Positions 12,574-24,682 of a stretch of DNA of 64,000 nucleotides are shown in pieces. The position numbers were made by a program, and so were the translations under genes. The notes under the pieces are model-generated. The model had not been told where the DNA came from and did not search any database. It saw only the letters and a program-made list of their open reading frames with translations. The stretch is from Galeopsis tetrahit (lineage: Eukaryota; Streptophyta; Magnoliopsida; Lamiales; Lamiaceae), in assembly GCA_963675135.1 (NCBI GenBank), contig OY776126.1:21393195-21457194 (forward strand), in the 5' to 3' direction. The stretch's first letter is position 1; each line of letters starts with the position of its first letter.

Positions 12574-12650
12574 TGAAAAGAAGTTATGCAATATTATTGG
12601 TTTTTATTCATTCTTCTTCCTATACTTTAGTTTTTTGTTTTATTTTATTC
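12574..12650 (+). pseudogene. Copy of the 3' end of the 19.2-kb gene
   Basis: Shares GAAGTTATGCAATATTATTG and the following pyrimidine-rich tail almost base for base with 19498-19560. It begins directly after the MITE at 12375-12569, so the rest of the copy is missing or displaced. Confidence 0.6.
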
Positions 12651-13098
12651 ATTCTTCACTAAAAAAATCTACAACTATGTCAATTAAATATAGCAAGGTG
12701 TATCTCATTTGTTTAGAAAACCAAAACCTAAGTCGATCGATGCCTTCCGCTTAACTAAAAAAAAACAGTTTGCTCAAATTAGTCAAATAAGAGCGTATTG
12801 TGATACCTTAAACATAAATGAATGAGATGCAGATTAAACAACAATCTGCTTTAAAATACTATTGTTGAGGAATTATAACACATCAATGACATTAGCCAAC
12901 AGAGAATCAAAGTAATATAACATTTTCAATACCTTAGGCTTTAATCCAATCCATGAAAACATTATTGTAACGTAACTTCATTAGACTCACACAGTCTCGA
13001 ATCGCCAAACATAGGTGCCTAAGACAGCAGATTCAAAACAATAATTAAAGTCAAGTGACTTTCCGATGAAGCATTTTGTCGAACAGGAAAAGTGCTAA
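12651..13098. other. No gene seen
   Basis: AT-rich sequence with no open frame, repeat array or element end that I can support. Confidence 0.5.
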
Positions 13099-15018
13099 CA
13101 TTTCATTTTAACAAAATCACTTACAGCATAATGGCACGCCTCATGCTCATCATTATCTCGCAATAATACACAATAATAAAAGCAACATGGCCTCACGAAT
13201 AAATCCAAATTTCAATCGGCCCTTGAGTGAAAAAGTTGGGCAGATCCACTCTTATATACCCATGCATACAATGTTCTAAACCAAAACCAAAACTGTGGGC
13301 TTGAAACTGACGAAACTGGTTTGTGTGAAAACTTGTTACAGTCTGTCCTGGCCGCCAAAATTTATTGTTTTGTGAATGGCTTGGCAATAATAATAACCTT
13401 CTGGTCCCCAAAATTTGTTGTTTTGTGAATGGCTTGGCAAAAATTTTTTTGACTTCATTTTCCTCTTTTAATTTCTAAACCCTAAATTTCAAACTTCATT
13501 TGTTAAGTGTGGTGTATGTACTATTATAGTTATGTAGTCTGTTTTTATAATTATGGTGTGTAGTTCGATATAGTTTATAATTATGGTACATTTCATTTAA
13601 TCTTAACAAAATCATTTACAACAGAATATCCAAATTCCAGTTGGCGTGGGTGAAAAAGTTGGGCAGTCCCCTTGTTTTGTGAATGGCTTGGCGAAAATAA
13701 TAATCCTCCGTTAAAATTTTTTTTGCACACTTTGACCACCATTTTTTAAAAAATGGAATTAAGTGAAGATGACTAACTGAGAAAATGTTTTGAGTCGCAG
13801 ACTTTTTTTTAATTCATTTTCCTCTTTTAATTCCTAAACCCTAAATTTCAAACTTCATTTTTAGTCAAGTCAAATTAGTTATTTACTAGTTATGTAGTCT
13901 GTTTTTAGTTTATAATTATTGTACATTTCATTTAATTTTAACAAAATCACTTACAGGAGTTACAGCCAAATTCCAGGCGTTGGTGAAAAAGTTGGGCAGA
14001 TCTACTCTTACATACCCATGCTTACAATGTTCTAAACCAAAACTGTGTGCTTGGAACCAACGAAACTGGTTTGTGTGAAAACTTGTTACAGTCTGCCCTG
14101 GTCCCCAAAATTTATTATTTTGTGAATGGCTTGGCGATAATAATAACCCTGGTCCCCAAAATTTGTTGTTTTGTGAATGGCTTGGCGATAATAATAATCC
14201 TCCGTTAAAAAATTTTTTGCACACTTTGACCACCATTTTTTTAAAAATGGAATAAAGTGAAGATAAAGATTAGTCAATCATTGACTAACTGAAAAAATGT
14301 TTTGAGTTCCCAAATTTTTTTTTTACTTCATTTTCCTCTTTTAATTACTAAACCCTAAATTTCAAACTTCATTTTTCTGGTCAAGTCAAATTAGTCAATT
14401 GTTTTGGTCATGTAGTCTGTTTTTATAATTATGGTGTGTAGTTCGATAGTTTATAATTATTGTACATTTCATTTAATTTTAACAAAATCACTTACAACAA
14501 GAATATCCAAATTTCCAGTCGGGCATTGGTGAAAAAATTGGGCAAATCTACTCTTATATACAAATGCTTAATGTTCTAAACCTAAACTGTGGGTTTGCGG
14601 AACTGGATTGTGTGAAAACTTGTTACAGTCTGCCCTGGCTTCCCCAAACTTGTTACAGTCTGCCCTGGTTCCCAAATTTGTTTTTGTGAATGGCTTGGCG
14701 TAATAATAATCCTCCGTTAAAATTTTTTTGCACACTTTGACCACCATTTTTTTTTAAATGGAATAAGTGAAGATAAAGATGAGTTAATCATTGACTAATT
14801 GAGAAAATGTTTTGAGTCGTAAACTTTTTTTTGACTTCATTTTCCTCTTTTAATTCCTAAACCCTAAATTTCAAATTTCATTTTTTCTGGTCAAGTCAAA
14901 TTAGTCATTTGTGGTGGTCATGTACTAGTTATGTAGTCTGTTTTTATAATTATGGTGTGTAGTTTGATAGTTTATAATTATTGTACATTTCATTTAATTT
15001 TAACAAAATCACTTACAA
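13099..15018. repeat. Tandem repeat, units of about 0.34-0.54 kb
   Basis: Four units start at about 13099, 13589, 13924 and 14465, and a partial repeat begins at 14986, each marked by CATTTCATTTTAACAAAATC (with small variants). Shared internal blocks include AAAAAGTTGGGCAGATC, GAAAACTTGTTACAGTCTG, GTGAATGGCTTGGC and CACTTTGACCACCATTTTT. The second unit is shortened. Open frames on the minus strand repeat with the unit and are not convincing genes. Confidence 0.85.
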
Positions 15019-15878
15019 GTTGACGGACGCAGGAATTTTAGATTGGGGGGCAGATTTGCATTACTATAAATACAAAATAATATTGTACTAGTATTAATTT
15101 ATAAATAAAAATTCATTATAAAATTTTCAATAGACCTCATTTTATTATTTTAAATTTAACGACTTTTGTTATGTAGACAAATGTAGAACTTAAAATATAC
15201 CACGTGATGACTTGTATATCTTAACAAACTCATTTTTTAAAGAAATGTGAATTTTTAGTGATGTGGGGTCAAATAAATGAGTAATATTTTGAGTGATGTA
15301 GTGAAATTTAAAGGGAATTTAGTGAGGTGTGAGGTCAAATAAATGAGAAGCATTTTGGTTGATTTAGTGTGGTTTAAGGTGATCTAGTGAGGTGTACAGG
15401 AGAATGTAAACCACAAAATGAGTGACAATTTTAAAAATAAAATAATGTAGGAGAGTATTTTTGATGATATAGTGAGATTTAAAGGTAATTTAGTGAGGTG
15501 TATGGAAGAATGTTACGAGTGATAATTTTAAAAATAAAATAATGTAGTAAAAATATTAATTTTATAGATTATTTATGTATTATAAGTGTGCAAATATTTT
15601 TATTTTAAGAATGTGTATAAATAATACAGTTCTAAGCAATATTCAAGTTTAATTACCATTTTTTTTTTGTATTAGCAACTATTATGTTTTGAATATATTT
15701 TGATAAATTGTTATGGTTTTTTTTTAGGTGAGTGAACCACCCACCATAGGGAAAAAAAAGAGGGAGACCTTCCAAAAATAAAATAATTACTGAGATTTCT
15801 CATAATGTAAGTGTTATATATCTATTTGCAATAAAAGTTTATTTTACTGAAATTTGTTAGCCCTAAACAATTTGATTC
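15019..15878. other. AT-rich, short direct repeats, no gene
   Basis: Contains repeated phrases such as TTTAGTGAGGTGTA and AATGAGTGA-type segments at 15290-15540 that look like decayed tandem copies of about 120-150 bp. Nothing codes convincingly. Confidence 0.45.
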
Positions 15879-15969
15879 TTGCGGTTGATGTTCAGGGAGG
15901 GTACTATCTCTTGCCCCCAAAACCTTCTAATAATGAAGGCTGCTCTCATCCAAGCTTTACTCAATCAAT

Positions 15970-16236
15970 ATGAAAGTTCAGAAAGTCAATTTCAACCTTT
16001 GGTTTGTTGTTGGACCTACTCCAAATCAACAACTTCTACAAGAAGATTATACAGTTCCCTATGTTCCAACTATGCTCTTTGACCAAGCATTAGAGCCCCT
16101 CCACCACCACCGTTTATTTGTACATGGAGGTTTGAAACCACAATTCATTACACAAACAAGAGTGAAAAGCATTATGAAGAAAATATCGGTTGATGGAGGA
16201 AATAATTTCATGGACTTATCTCAACAGATAGAGTAA
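15970..16236 (+). CDS. Unrecognised open frame, 88 codons
   Basis: An open frame of coding-like composition, downstream of a possible acceptor near 15893. The peptide is mixed polar/hydrophobic with LEPLHHHRLFVHGGLKP in the middle. I do not recognise it. A second frame is open across part of the same stretch, so the frame choice is uncertain. It could be one exon of a degraded gene. No motif supports a function. Confidence 0.2.
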   Translation: MKVQKVNFNLWFVVGPTPNQQLLQEDYTVPYVPTMLFDQALEPLHHHRLFVHGGLKPQFITQTRVKSIMKKISVDGGNNFMDLSQQIE

Positions 16237-16511
16237 TATCACAAAGAAGAGAAACTAAAAAATTGTGAACTTTAGTTTTTGCCTTTTAAACATGGATGGT
16301 TTTTGTCTTGTGTCGTATATTTTACTTGTTCAAGGTACTTTGGTTGTTTTGGTGGATAACTTTGGCTAGATGAACTTGGTGTTTTTTTTTTTCAAAAATG
16401 GAAGTTGTATTCTCAATCTTTTAGGTGGAATGTTAGTTTTTAGAAAGATTGAAATACACTTTATTATATTGTAAGCATCAATTAATATGAACAACTTCAT
16501 ATATTTTAAAT

Positions 16512-16754
16512 GGGTTAGTCTGTTATGGACTCGAGTGCATGTTATGCACCCTAGTTCATGTTGCATTTTTCAGTTTACTGACTTACATTTTTGGTAAATG
16601 GTGTTGCACTTTTCAATTATTAAACTGTATAATAATATTTTTAGTAATAACTGAAAAGTGCAACACCATTTACCAAAAGTGTAAGTCAGTAAACTGAAAA
16701 GTACACATGGACTAGGGTGCACAGCATGCACTCGAGTGCATGCTAGACTTTACC
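16512..16754. mobile_element. Fold-back MITE, 9-bp-TSD family, copy 1
   Basis: 243 bp that is nearly all inverted repeat. The left arm begins GGGTTAGTCTGTTATGGACT and contains CTCGAGTGCATG. The right arm ends TGCATGCTAGACTTTACC. The interior arms share TAAGTCAGTAAACTGAAAAG-type sequence. It is the same family as 22624, 23637 and 61337. A clear 9-bp duplication is not seen here (only TAAAT is shared). Confidence 0.8.
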
Positions 16755-18960
16755 TAAATTGTTATGTTTTAATTTAGTTGTTGTCAATTTTATTTTTAAT
16801 TATCCTATAAAAAAAAATTTATCTTTAATTATAGAATTGTTTTATCAATGGTGCATATTTCAATTTTGTTTTTAATTGAACTTGGAAGAATATTTCAATT
16901 TTGTTTTTAATTGAACTTGGGAGTTTACAGGAAAATCTGATAGATATTCAATTAATTACGTAGATTTTAGATATTCAATTAATTACGTAGATTTTTAAGT
17001 ATATATATAAATGAGAGATAATTGAGTTGCTCAATATACTCTGTCATTTACTATATCAATTTAACACATACATTTTTTCATAGCCTTTATTCTACTTCAA
17101 TTAATTTTTTTTAAAATTTTATCATTAAAAACTAATACTCCATTAATTTTTTAAAATTTTATTTTTTTTATTTTACTCAATTGATATTTATATTTATCTT
17201 TTTAATTAATATTATTTTTTAAATTTATTTTTCTTCCTGTTTATCATTTGTGTTTCAAATGATAATTTTTTTAACGTAATTTCTTTTTATGTCATAAATA
17301 ATTATTCTAAAATTTCAAAATCTAATAAGAAAATTTTAAAAATAATATTAATTATTTTTTAAGTATTAAATAGTATAATAAAAATTTGTTTTAAAAAATA
17401 AAACTCTCACCTCTCTTAGGCAACTGTTCAATTTTATTGGTACTATTTTACTTTAATTAATTGGTGTATAATTTTCACCTTATCCTTTCAAAAATTTACT
17501 TCATTCCTTACAAATTTAACTTCGTTTTACATTGTTTAATTATTTTTTCATTTGAACTTTCATTTTTTAATCACCTTATTTTAATTTTGTATGAATATAA
17601 TTTTTGGTTTATAAGTGTTATGATAACCGTTGATAAGTATTACTCCGTATGATATATTATTAGTTAATATGCAGTACTGTACATATTAGTTCATATACAG
17701 TATAATATTAGTTTATATTGGTATATGTTTTAATTTTTTCGAGTTTCGAGTTCATATACTTTATGGTAATAGTTCAAATACAGTATAGTATTAGTTCACA
17801 TATTGTATAGTATTAGTTTACATACTCTATGGTACTAGTTCAAATATAGTATAGTATAAATTCAAATATTGAATACTCCGTAATATTTTTATACCCACAT
17901 TAATCTCTAGTATTATACAATATATTAACTAGTACTGTATCATAGTCGTACTAATACTATATCGTATTTAAACTAATATTTATATTTAACAAAAAATACA
18001 TAACTTAACACATTTATAATTCCAGGCATACCATGCAAATTAATACATCAATATTAAAAAAATTATATTAACTAACTAGTAAGAAGAAAAAAAGTGAGAA
18101 TGAATCACACTGAACACACAATTCAATTAATAGATACGATCACACTCAATAAACATATGAATGCATCAACATGACGATGACCTCAAAGAAAATAATAAAG
18201 CTGATGCAATATTATGCTGGTTTCTTCCCCAATTCTCAACTCATTTAAGTTTCTAAATATAAATTTTATTTTTCAATTAGATTATATTATTAATTAGTTT
18301 TAAAAAATAATCTACAACCTTAAAAAAACTTGTAACAAACCAAATATCATTTTAGAAATAATGAAGACATAACAAAATAATCTTAGTTATTATAAATCAG
18401 ATTAAAGCTAAAAAGTGAGCATGTCATATTCATACATTTATACCCAAATTAGAAAAAAATTGAATTTTTTTAGTTTAGTTTTTTTTTCGATTTTTTTTGT
18501 ATTTTTTCCCTAAATTTTGGTCATTTTTTGAAAGAAAAAACTGGAAATTTTATTTTTGAGTTTCATATTTTTTTTTAATATTCGTTGTGTTTTTATATTT
18601 ATTTTTTAAAAGTTAAAAAAATAAAATAATATTTGAATTCGTGGTTATTCATTGGTGAATCGATAGTCGGTGTATAATTATAATTTTAATGAGTTGTATT
18701 TTAATTTAATTGATAAAATGGTAATATTGTATTTTACATGTATTTTTCTTTTAAAAATTGGGGGTGAAATTAATAAAAAAGAAGTTAAAAGACTAATAAC
18801 CCATGTAAAAATTGGATTTAGTTACATGTATGTAACCTGTACACATAAGTGCCTAAAAGAAGGGAGTGCCTAAAAAAAAGGAGTGTGGATTTATTAAAAG
18901 AGGAGGGTAAATAGCCAGTTACATACATGTAACTGGTACACATAAGCAATTGTCGAGATA
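16755..18960. other. AT-rich intergenic DNA with short repeats
   Basis: Local tandem duplications occur at about 16850-16920 (ATTTCAATTTTGTTTTTAAT) and 16935-17000 (GATATTCAATTAATTACGTA). A series of variants of TAGTTCATATACAGTATAG lies at about 17650-17960. The phrase TTACATGTATGTAACCTGTA near 18820 recurs in related form near 18918. No gene supported. Confidence 0.5.
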
Positions 18961-19143
18961 ATTATGTGGCGGATGACATGTCATTTTTTAAATAAATTCA
19001 CCTGGTTGGAATCAAGCAGCTTTAATTCATTAGATTAAAATTGATGTAAAAAAGGATTTAAAGGACGTATTTTGTAAAATTGAAACTTAAAGAATTTATT
19101 TTGGAATGTATCAAACTTATAGGACTAAAACTAAAATTTCCCC

Positions 19144-19153
19144 TTATTTATAC
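19144..19153 (+). promoter_or_regulatory. TATA-like box
   Basis: TTATTTATAC lies about 60 bp upstream of the start codon of the small gene at 19214, in a pyrimidine/A-rich leader. A short upstream frame (ATG at 19189, stop at 19288-19290) overlaps the main start in another frame and could dampen translation. Confidence 0.5.
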
Positions 19154-19213
19154 CCCAAAATCACATCATCTCCTTGCAAAAAAAAAAAATGAATTTCATC
19201 TTCTACCAAAAAA

Positions 19214-19573
19214 ATGTACAGCACGAACGGAAAAAGGGTCGAGAAATATTACGTAGTGTTCAAAGGCGTACGAGTAGGGATTTGCGATAGTTGGAGTCAG
19301 TGTGCTCCACATGTCCTTGGATTCAAAGGATTTATGTACAGATCTTTTCGGACTAAAGAAGAGGCTATGATGCATACACTATGTATTTCCAACATAAGAC
19401 GTATGGAGGTGAATCAAATTCGAATCTTGGACTTAATCCATAAGAAGATTAAACGAAGGAGGCCTCAAGTTCTTATCAGCCGAAAAGAATTGAAAATGAA
19501 GTTATGCAATATTATTGGTTTTTATTCATTCTTCTTCATATACTTTTATTTTTTTGTTTTGTTTCTGGATTAG
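19214..19573 (+). CDS. Small protein with RNase H1 N-terminal/viroplasmin-type domain
   Basis: 119 residues. Residues about 11-52 carry YYVVFKGVRVGICDSWSQC, then HVLGFKGFMYRSFRTKEEA. This is the hybrid-binding domain of eukaryotic RNase H1, also found in caulimovirus viroplasmin (Caulimo_VI family). In RNase H1 it binds RNA/DNA hybrids. No catalytic RNase H domain follows: the C-terminal part is basic, then a short aromatic/hydrophobic tail that may be read-through into non-coding sequence. A TATA-like box lies about 60 bp upstream. A 3'-end duplicate sits at 12574. Viral relic or host gene cannot be decided here. No other viral gene is nearby. Confidence 0.7.
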   Translation: MYSTNGKRVEKYYVVFKGVRVGICDSWSQCAPHVLGFKGFMYRSFRTKEEAMMHTLCISNIRRMEVNQIRILDLIHKKIKRRRPQVLISRKELKMKLCNIIGFYSFFFIYFYFFVLFLD

Positions 19574-20069
19574 TATGTGGTTTTGCAAGTTTGTATTTTT
19601 TGTGTTCATTCTACAATTGTAACAAGTAGATTAGATCAGTTCAATATATTTGGCTTTTTTTCAAATTCTTCGACTCTTGGAATTTTTTCAAATTCGTCCA
19701 CTCTTGGCTTTTTTTCAAATTCTTCGACTCTATTGTGGTTGTGGTGAATTTTTTATGGCGTTTTTGTAGGGAAGTGATTTCGATTGATAAAATGGGGGAA
19801 GATTTGTGTAGACTAATTTTAGGGCAATTTTTTTAGGGAGGTTTAGGAATTTTTAAATTGATATTTGTTAGAATTAATTGGGTGAATCCTTCTGAATTTG
19901 TATTTTTACAGTAAACTTCAATTAAATTGATTGATTTAGGGTTCGATTATTTTGAAATTTTAGGGTAAATATTTTACGAACTCTTGAAATTTGGCTGACT
20001 TAATTCATTAATTGATAGAGAAATTAGGGAAGATTATATATATAACAAAAAATTAAAAAAAAAATCCTA

Positions 20070-20510
20070 AAATATACTACCCTAATCCTCATCTTCATCT
20101 TCCACTTCATCCTCTGTACCGCCATCGCCATCTTCACCTCTGCCACCACCAGCACTTCCAACACTTTCTGAATATTTTTGAACGACGTCTCGCACACTGG
20201 AGTCGGGAAGCACGATCAATGGAAACCCCCTTATCCTATTCGCTTTGAGAAAATACTTTGCATCTTATGCAAAGGATCTCGCCCAAAATGATATCGCTCA
20301 AGGCTCGTGGCGTGCAGTGAACCAATAACCTCTTCATGAAAAGCTTGATTTCTACTTTCAATTCATGATTTTCTTGCCATACATTGACAATAGAATTTTG
20401 GGGGAGAAATGAACAAATTCTTGAAATTATCAAAATTTGAAGGTGTTCTTACCATTTGAAATTCGTATTGGGTGTGGAGGAGAGGATGGTTCAATGATCG
20501 TTACTCATAT
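20070..20510 (-). CDS. Candidate minus-strand gene, acidic C-terminus, frame-disrupted
   Basis: Read on the minus strand there is ATTATAAATATGAG (a TATA-like box, near 20510), an ATG followed by GTAAGA (possible donor near 20449), then an open frame (20236-20433) containing LLVHCTPRALSDIILGEI. A second frame continues with KYSESVGSAGGGRGEDGDGG and a run of Asp/Glu to a stop near 20080. Joining the two needs a frame change near 20240. A related acidic, Gly-rich C-terminus lies at 21063-21150. I do not recognise the protein. It may be a decayed member of a small family. Confidence 0.35.
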
Positions 20511-21870
20511 TTATAATCCCCCATTGCAACTGGATGCAACCTTTCGGCCACAAGCATTGCAACCATTTGCTTCCCCAAAAATAATTATTCTGATTTGAGT
20601 AGGTTTAATTATATAATTTTAATTTAGGTTTTCTTTAATTAATTTTAATTTAGGTTTAATTATTTATTTTTTATTTAATTTTTGTTTGAAGAGCTGGTGG
20701 TGGTGTTTATTTTACAAAGTGAAGTTAGTGGTGGAAATGAGGTTGTATTGGTTTAATTAAAATGGTAGGTAGGTAGGTTAATTTAAGTGGAGATTAATTT
20801 TGTTGAGAATCTCTTCTACTAATCCCATCATACACATCAATTAAAAGTTAGTGGTGGTAGGTGGGTTATATTGGTTTAATTAAAAGTTATATCTAATTAA
20901 ATTTACGTGATGTATGTATATTGGTGTTGTTTATTTTGCAAACTATAATATAATAAAGTAGATTAATACATAAAACTTCAACGTATTCGATTGGAAAATG
21001 AGGGAAGATTACATCCCAAAAATTAAAAACATAAAAAAAAAAGATATGTTTAATAGGTTAAACACCTAAACGTTATTTTCGTCACCACCTCCTTCCACAC
21101 TCTCTTCCATATCACCGCCACCGCCACGTCTACCGCCACTTGCCGAATCTTCTTTGAAATTAAAGATATTTAAAATTAAGTCTTAGTTACCTTGTTAAAA
21201 TTATTGAACATATAGTGATATATGAAGAAATCAATCAATTTAATTTTTAGAAGCCCTAGTTATAAAATTTATTTTGATCTACCAAATTTTATGGATGCAT
21301 GTGAGCCAGATTTGACATTGATCTAAAATTATTCTATTTTTTAATCACTTGTTAAATTAAAACTACCTTATTAAATTAATGGTAAATTGCCTTAGTAAAT
21401 TAAAATTACCTCGATAAAGTGATTACCCACATTAACACAAGTAATTATCCAAAATTAACCGATGATTACAATTACCTTGTTATGAATGCACAAATTTTCT
21501 TGTTTCATTTGTGTACAGAACCAATTTCACATAATTCTGTTGTTTAACAATTAACACGTTAATATATGTAAAATAAAACAATTGATTGATTGATAGATCC
21601 ATTAATAAAACAAAAACAACCTATCAACGGCTACATCCCATATACTACTTAAAAATATAAAAATGAAACAGTTCATAGCATAAACATTAAAACTTAACAA
21701 GCATACCCTTTAATATTCAAAGCATACAATGTGGGAGAAAATTGCACTTTTGATCCAATAAGAATGTGATCAAATCACTTTTGGTAATTTTTTATATACT
21801 TTTTGGTCATGTACTAATTTTGTCGTCAGAGTTAACGGGTGTGACATACGCGCTGTCAAAACATTAAAAA
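20511..21870. other. No intact gene; one related coding scrap
   Basis: At 21063-21150 the minus strand encodes a Gly/Arg-rich, then acidic tail resembling the end of the 20.1-kb candidate, which suggests a decayed paralogue. The remainder is AT-rich. A run of 22 A lies near 21867-21888. Confidence 0.4.
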
Positions 21871-21888
21871 AAAAAAAAAAAAAAAAAA

Positions 21889-22623
21889 CGGATTAAACCA
21901 AAGCCTTCACAAACTCTCGTCCAACAAATTCACAAGAAATCAAACTCAAATTTCACCTCAAAAATTGAACCCAAATTGAAAGAAATCGAACTCAAATCTT
22001 CCAACCTTCATTTTCCTCACAAAATCGCGGCTGAAATTTTCAGCTGAATGAAATGATTAATTTCCCCTAAAATTCAATGTGATAAAGTAGCACGAAGAGC
22101 ATATGATTCGGGAAGGGGCCGTGGAGGAAGGAGTCGTGAATTAGGGTTCTTCACGCAAAAAGGGGAACAAAAAATCACCATGGGAGGAGGATGGGTACAA
22201 AAAATTGAAGGTTTACCAAGATGGAGCAATCACCGATGGTTGTCGTCGCCCTTATGATCCGCCTAGCGCCGCCGCCGTATTTATCTCAATTTTTTTTAAA
22301 TGAATACCCTACCCTGCTCAATGAATATGCTACTCGCTGCCGGTCCTCTTCCACGGTGGTGATACACTGCTCGTCGATGGTCGCCGAATCAGATGTGTTT
22401 GTTGTTATGATTCAGATGAATCGCGTCGGGTTAAGAGGGAGGGTGGGCGGTGGTTCTTTTGATTTTGGGGAAGAGGGTGGATGGGTTGATTTTTTACTAA
22501 TTTTTTTAATCTTTCGATTATGTATTATTTAGGAGGGTGTATTCAATTCGTAGAGTACATGCAAGTTTGACTAACTTTTTTTTATTGATTTATATGGATT
22601 TGCAGAGTTTGACTGACTTTTAT
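21889..22623. other. GC-richer coding-like stretch, not recognised
   Basis: Between 21900 and 22530 the base composition rises and a plus-strand frame is open at 22221-22532. The peptide starts MEQSPMVVVALMIRLAPPP and has no motif that I recognise. It may be part of a transposon that carries gene-like sequence. Left unassigned. Confidence 0.25.
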
Positions 22624-22780
22624 AGGTTGGTCTGCTATGGACTCGAGTGCATGTTATGCACCCTACTTTTCAGTTTACTGACTTACACTTTACTCGTCCA
22701 AAAAGTGTAAGTCAGTAAACTGAAAAGTGCACATGGACTAGGGTGCACATCATGTACTCGAGTGCATACTAGACTTTACC
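22624..22780. mobile_element. Fold-back MITE, copy 2, perfect 9-bp duplication
   Basis: 157 bp flanked by GACTTTTAT on both sides (22615-22623 and 22781-22789). The arms pair almost completely: AGGTTGGTCTGCTATGGACT at the left, ATACTAGACTTTACC at the right, with AAGTGTAAGTCAGTAAACTG near the centre. This short copy is close to a perfect hairpin. Confidence 0.9.
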
Positions 22781-22854
22781 GACTTTTATTATTAATTTTT
22801 ATTGATTTACATAGATTTTCATAAACTCCGATATTGATGCAAAAAGTTTTTTTT

Positions 22855-22942
22855 TTTTAAATTAATATTATATATATTATATATAAAATATTTTAACAAT
22901 AATATATATATATATATATATAAAAAAGTATTTTACCAATAA

Positions 22943-22973
<31 letters not shown>

Positions 22974-22980
22974 ATATTAA
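22855..22980. repeat. AT microsatellite
   Basis: Two long (TA)n runs separated by AAAAAAGTATTTTACCAATA, following other AT-rich dinucleotide sequence. Confidence 0.9.
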
Positions 22981-23636
22981 TTCCGGCGGATCGGCATAAG
23001 ACCTAAACCCGAATCATACTTAATACGGGGCGAATCTGACCTGATCCAAAGCTCGTGGGTGGGGTGGGTATCCGTAGGTCGGGTCAATATTGTTATTCCT
23101 ACTTTTGATCTTTCGTCTTCAGAGTTCTCTAAGACCATCTCCAACCGTATGCTATAAATGAAGTTAAACTTCATTTATAGAGTTTTGCTCTCTTCAACCG
23201 TACTCTATTTTGAAGTTTTGAAATAGAGTTTTGAATAGTAAACTCTATGTATAAAGTTCACTATTCAAAACTCTATACTTATTTTATTAATATTTACAAT
23301 TCTGTATTACAATTCTATATTAATAATTTGTTAAATATAATTACAATTCTATTGTTATACTAATTTATAATATAATTTTAATTGTGTAATTTTTTCTTGT
23401 GTGTGTATTATTATTACCAACAAAAAAAAAATAACTTAAAATACAATAAAACATACATTATATATTAAATATGAAGTACATTACATATTAAAACGGACAT
23501 ACATGCATACAATAAAACATACATTATACTCACATGTTTTTAAGTCATTATGTGTTTTGTAATTTTATATTTAAATAAAAGTAATATGTCAAAACTAAAA
23601 GTTTATTTACATTTTATGATTTTGATAAAATTAATA
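22981..23636. other. No gene; self-complementary short element likely
   Basis: At 23135-23275 the phrases AACTTCATTTATAGAGTTTTG, GTTTTGAAATAGAGTTTTGAA and ACTCTATGTATAAAGTTC recur with complementary partners. A matching phrase near 24430-24540 (AGTTTGTGGTTGGAGATGG) pairs with CCATCTCCAACCGTATGCTA at 23133. The two ends may belong to one older MITE that was later interrupted by the copy at 23637. Confidence 0.45.
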
Positions 23637-24306
23637 GGGTTGGTCTGCTATGCACTCGAGTGCATGTTATGCACTCTAGTCCATGTTGCACTTTTCGGTT
23701 GTACTGACTTGCACTTTTTCATGACTTACACTTTTTAGTAAAATGGTGTTGCACTTTTCAATTATTATACTGTATAATAATATTTTTATTTATAGTGACT
23801 TACACTTTTTAGTAATATTGTGTTGCACTTTTCAGTAAAAAAATTTATTGCACTTTTCAGTTATAGGCTCTCACACTTTCAGTTATATTGACTTACACTT
23901 TTCATTAATATTGTGATGCTCTTTTCAGTAATACCGACTTGCACATTTCAAAAATATCGTATTTCACTTTTTTAGTTATACTAACTTATACTATTAGGGC
24001 TTGTTTGGTTTGCTAGATAGGATATATATATTAGGATAGGATTTAGTGGGACAATTTGAAAAATTGATTTAAAATTCATGTTTGGATTGATGGATTAAAT
24101 TTTAAAATTTATATGATAATTTATAATCAAGTTCTTTGGATTGTGGGATAAAATTGAAAAGTATTATTATACAGTGTAATAATTGAAAAGTGCAACACCA
24201 TTTTACCAAAAAGTGTAGATCATGAAAAAGTGCAAGTCAATACAACTGAAAAGTGCAACATGGACTAAGTGCACAACATGCACTCAAGTGTATACTAGAC
24301 TAAACC
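23637..24306. mobile_element. Fold-back MITE, copy 3, with nested MITE
   Basis: Flanked by the perfect 9-bp duplication AAATTAATA (23628-23636 and 24307-24315). Left end GGGTTGGTCTGCTATGCACT, right end TATACTAGACTAAACC. The long arms contain repeats of TTGCACTTTTCAG and GACTTACACTTTT. About 150 bp starting at 24000 (GGGCTTGTTTGGTTTGC) matches the MITE at 12375-12569 and appears to be a later insertion. Confidence 0.88.
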
Positions 24307-24315
24307 AAATTAATA

Positions 24316-24628
24316 ATATTTAATTTACTAATTGAATATTTAATTGTATAAATTAATTTAAATATGGAGATAAATATATTATTTAATGATTGTAATATAT
24401 TAAAAATGATTAAAATAATAAATAGAGTAAGATATAGAGTTTTATGGTTGGAGAAGGTTTTTAAAATAGGGTATGAAAAAGTGTATTTTAGAGTTTAGAG
24501 ATCTTCATTTGAGAGTTTGTGGTTGGAGATGGCCTAAGAGAATCCGTTAAAATCTCTTGTTTTTAGAAGAGATTTTGGATAGTGTAATTTATTTATATTT
24601 TTGGGGGAGAATCCAACAAAATTCGTAA
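24316..24628. other. AT-rich, no gene
   Basis: Non-coding. The 24430-24540 part shows complementarity to 23130-23260, as noted there. Confidence 0.5.
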
Positions 24629-24682
24629 GGGGTGTTTACTTTGAGCTTTTTAACTACTACACATTTAACACTACAAAAAACG

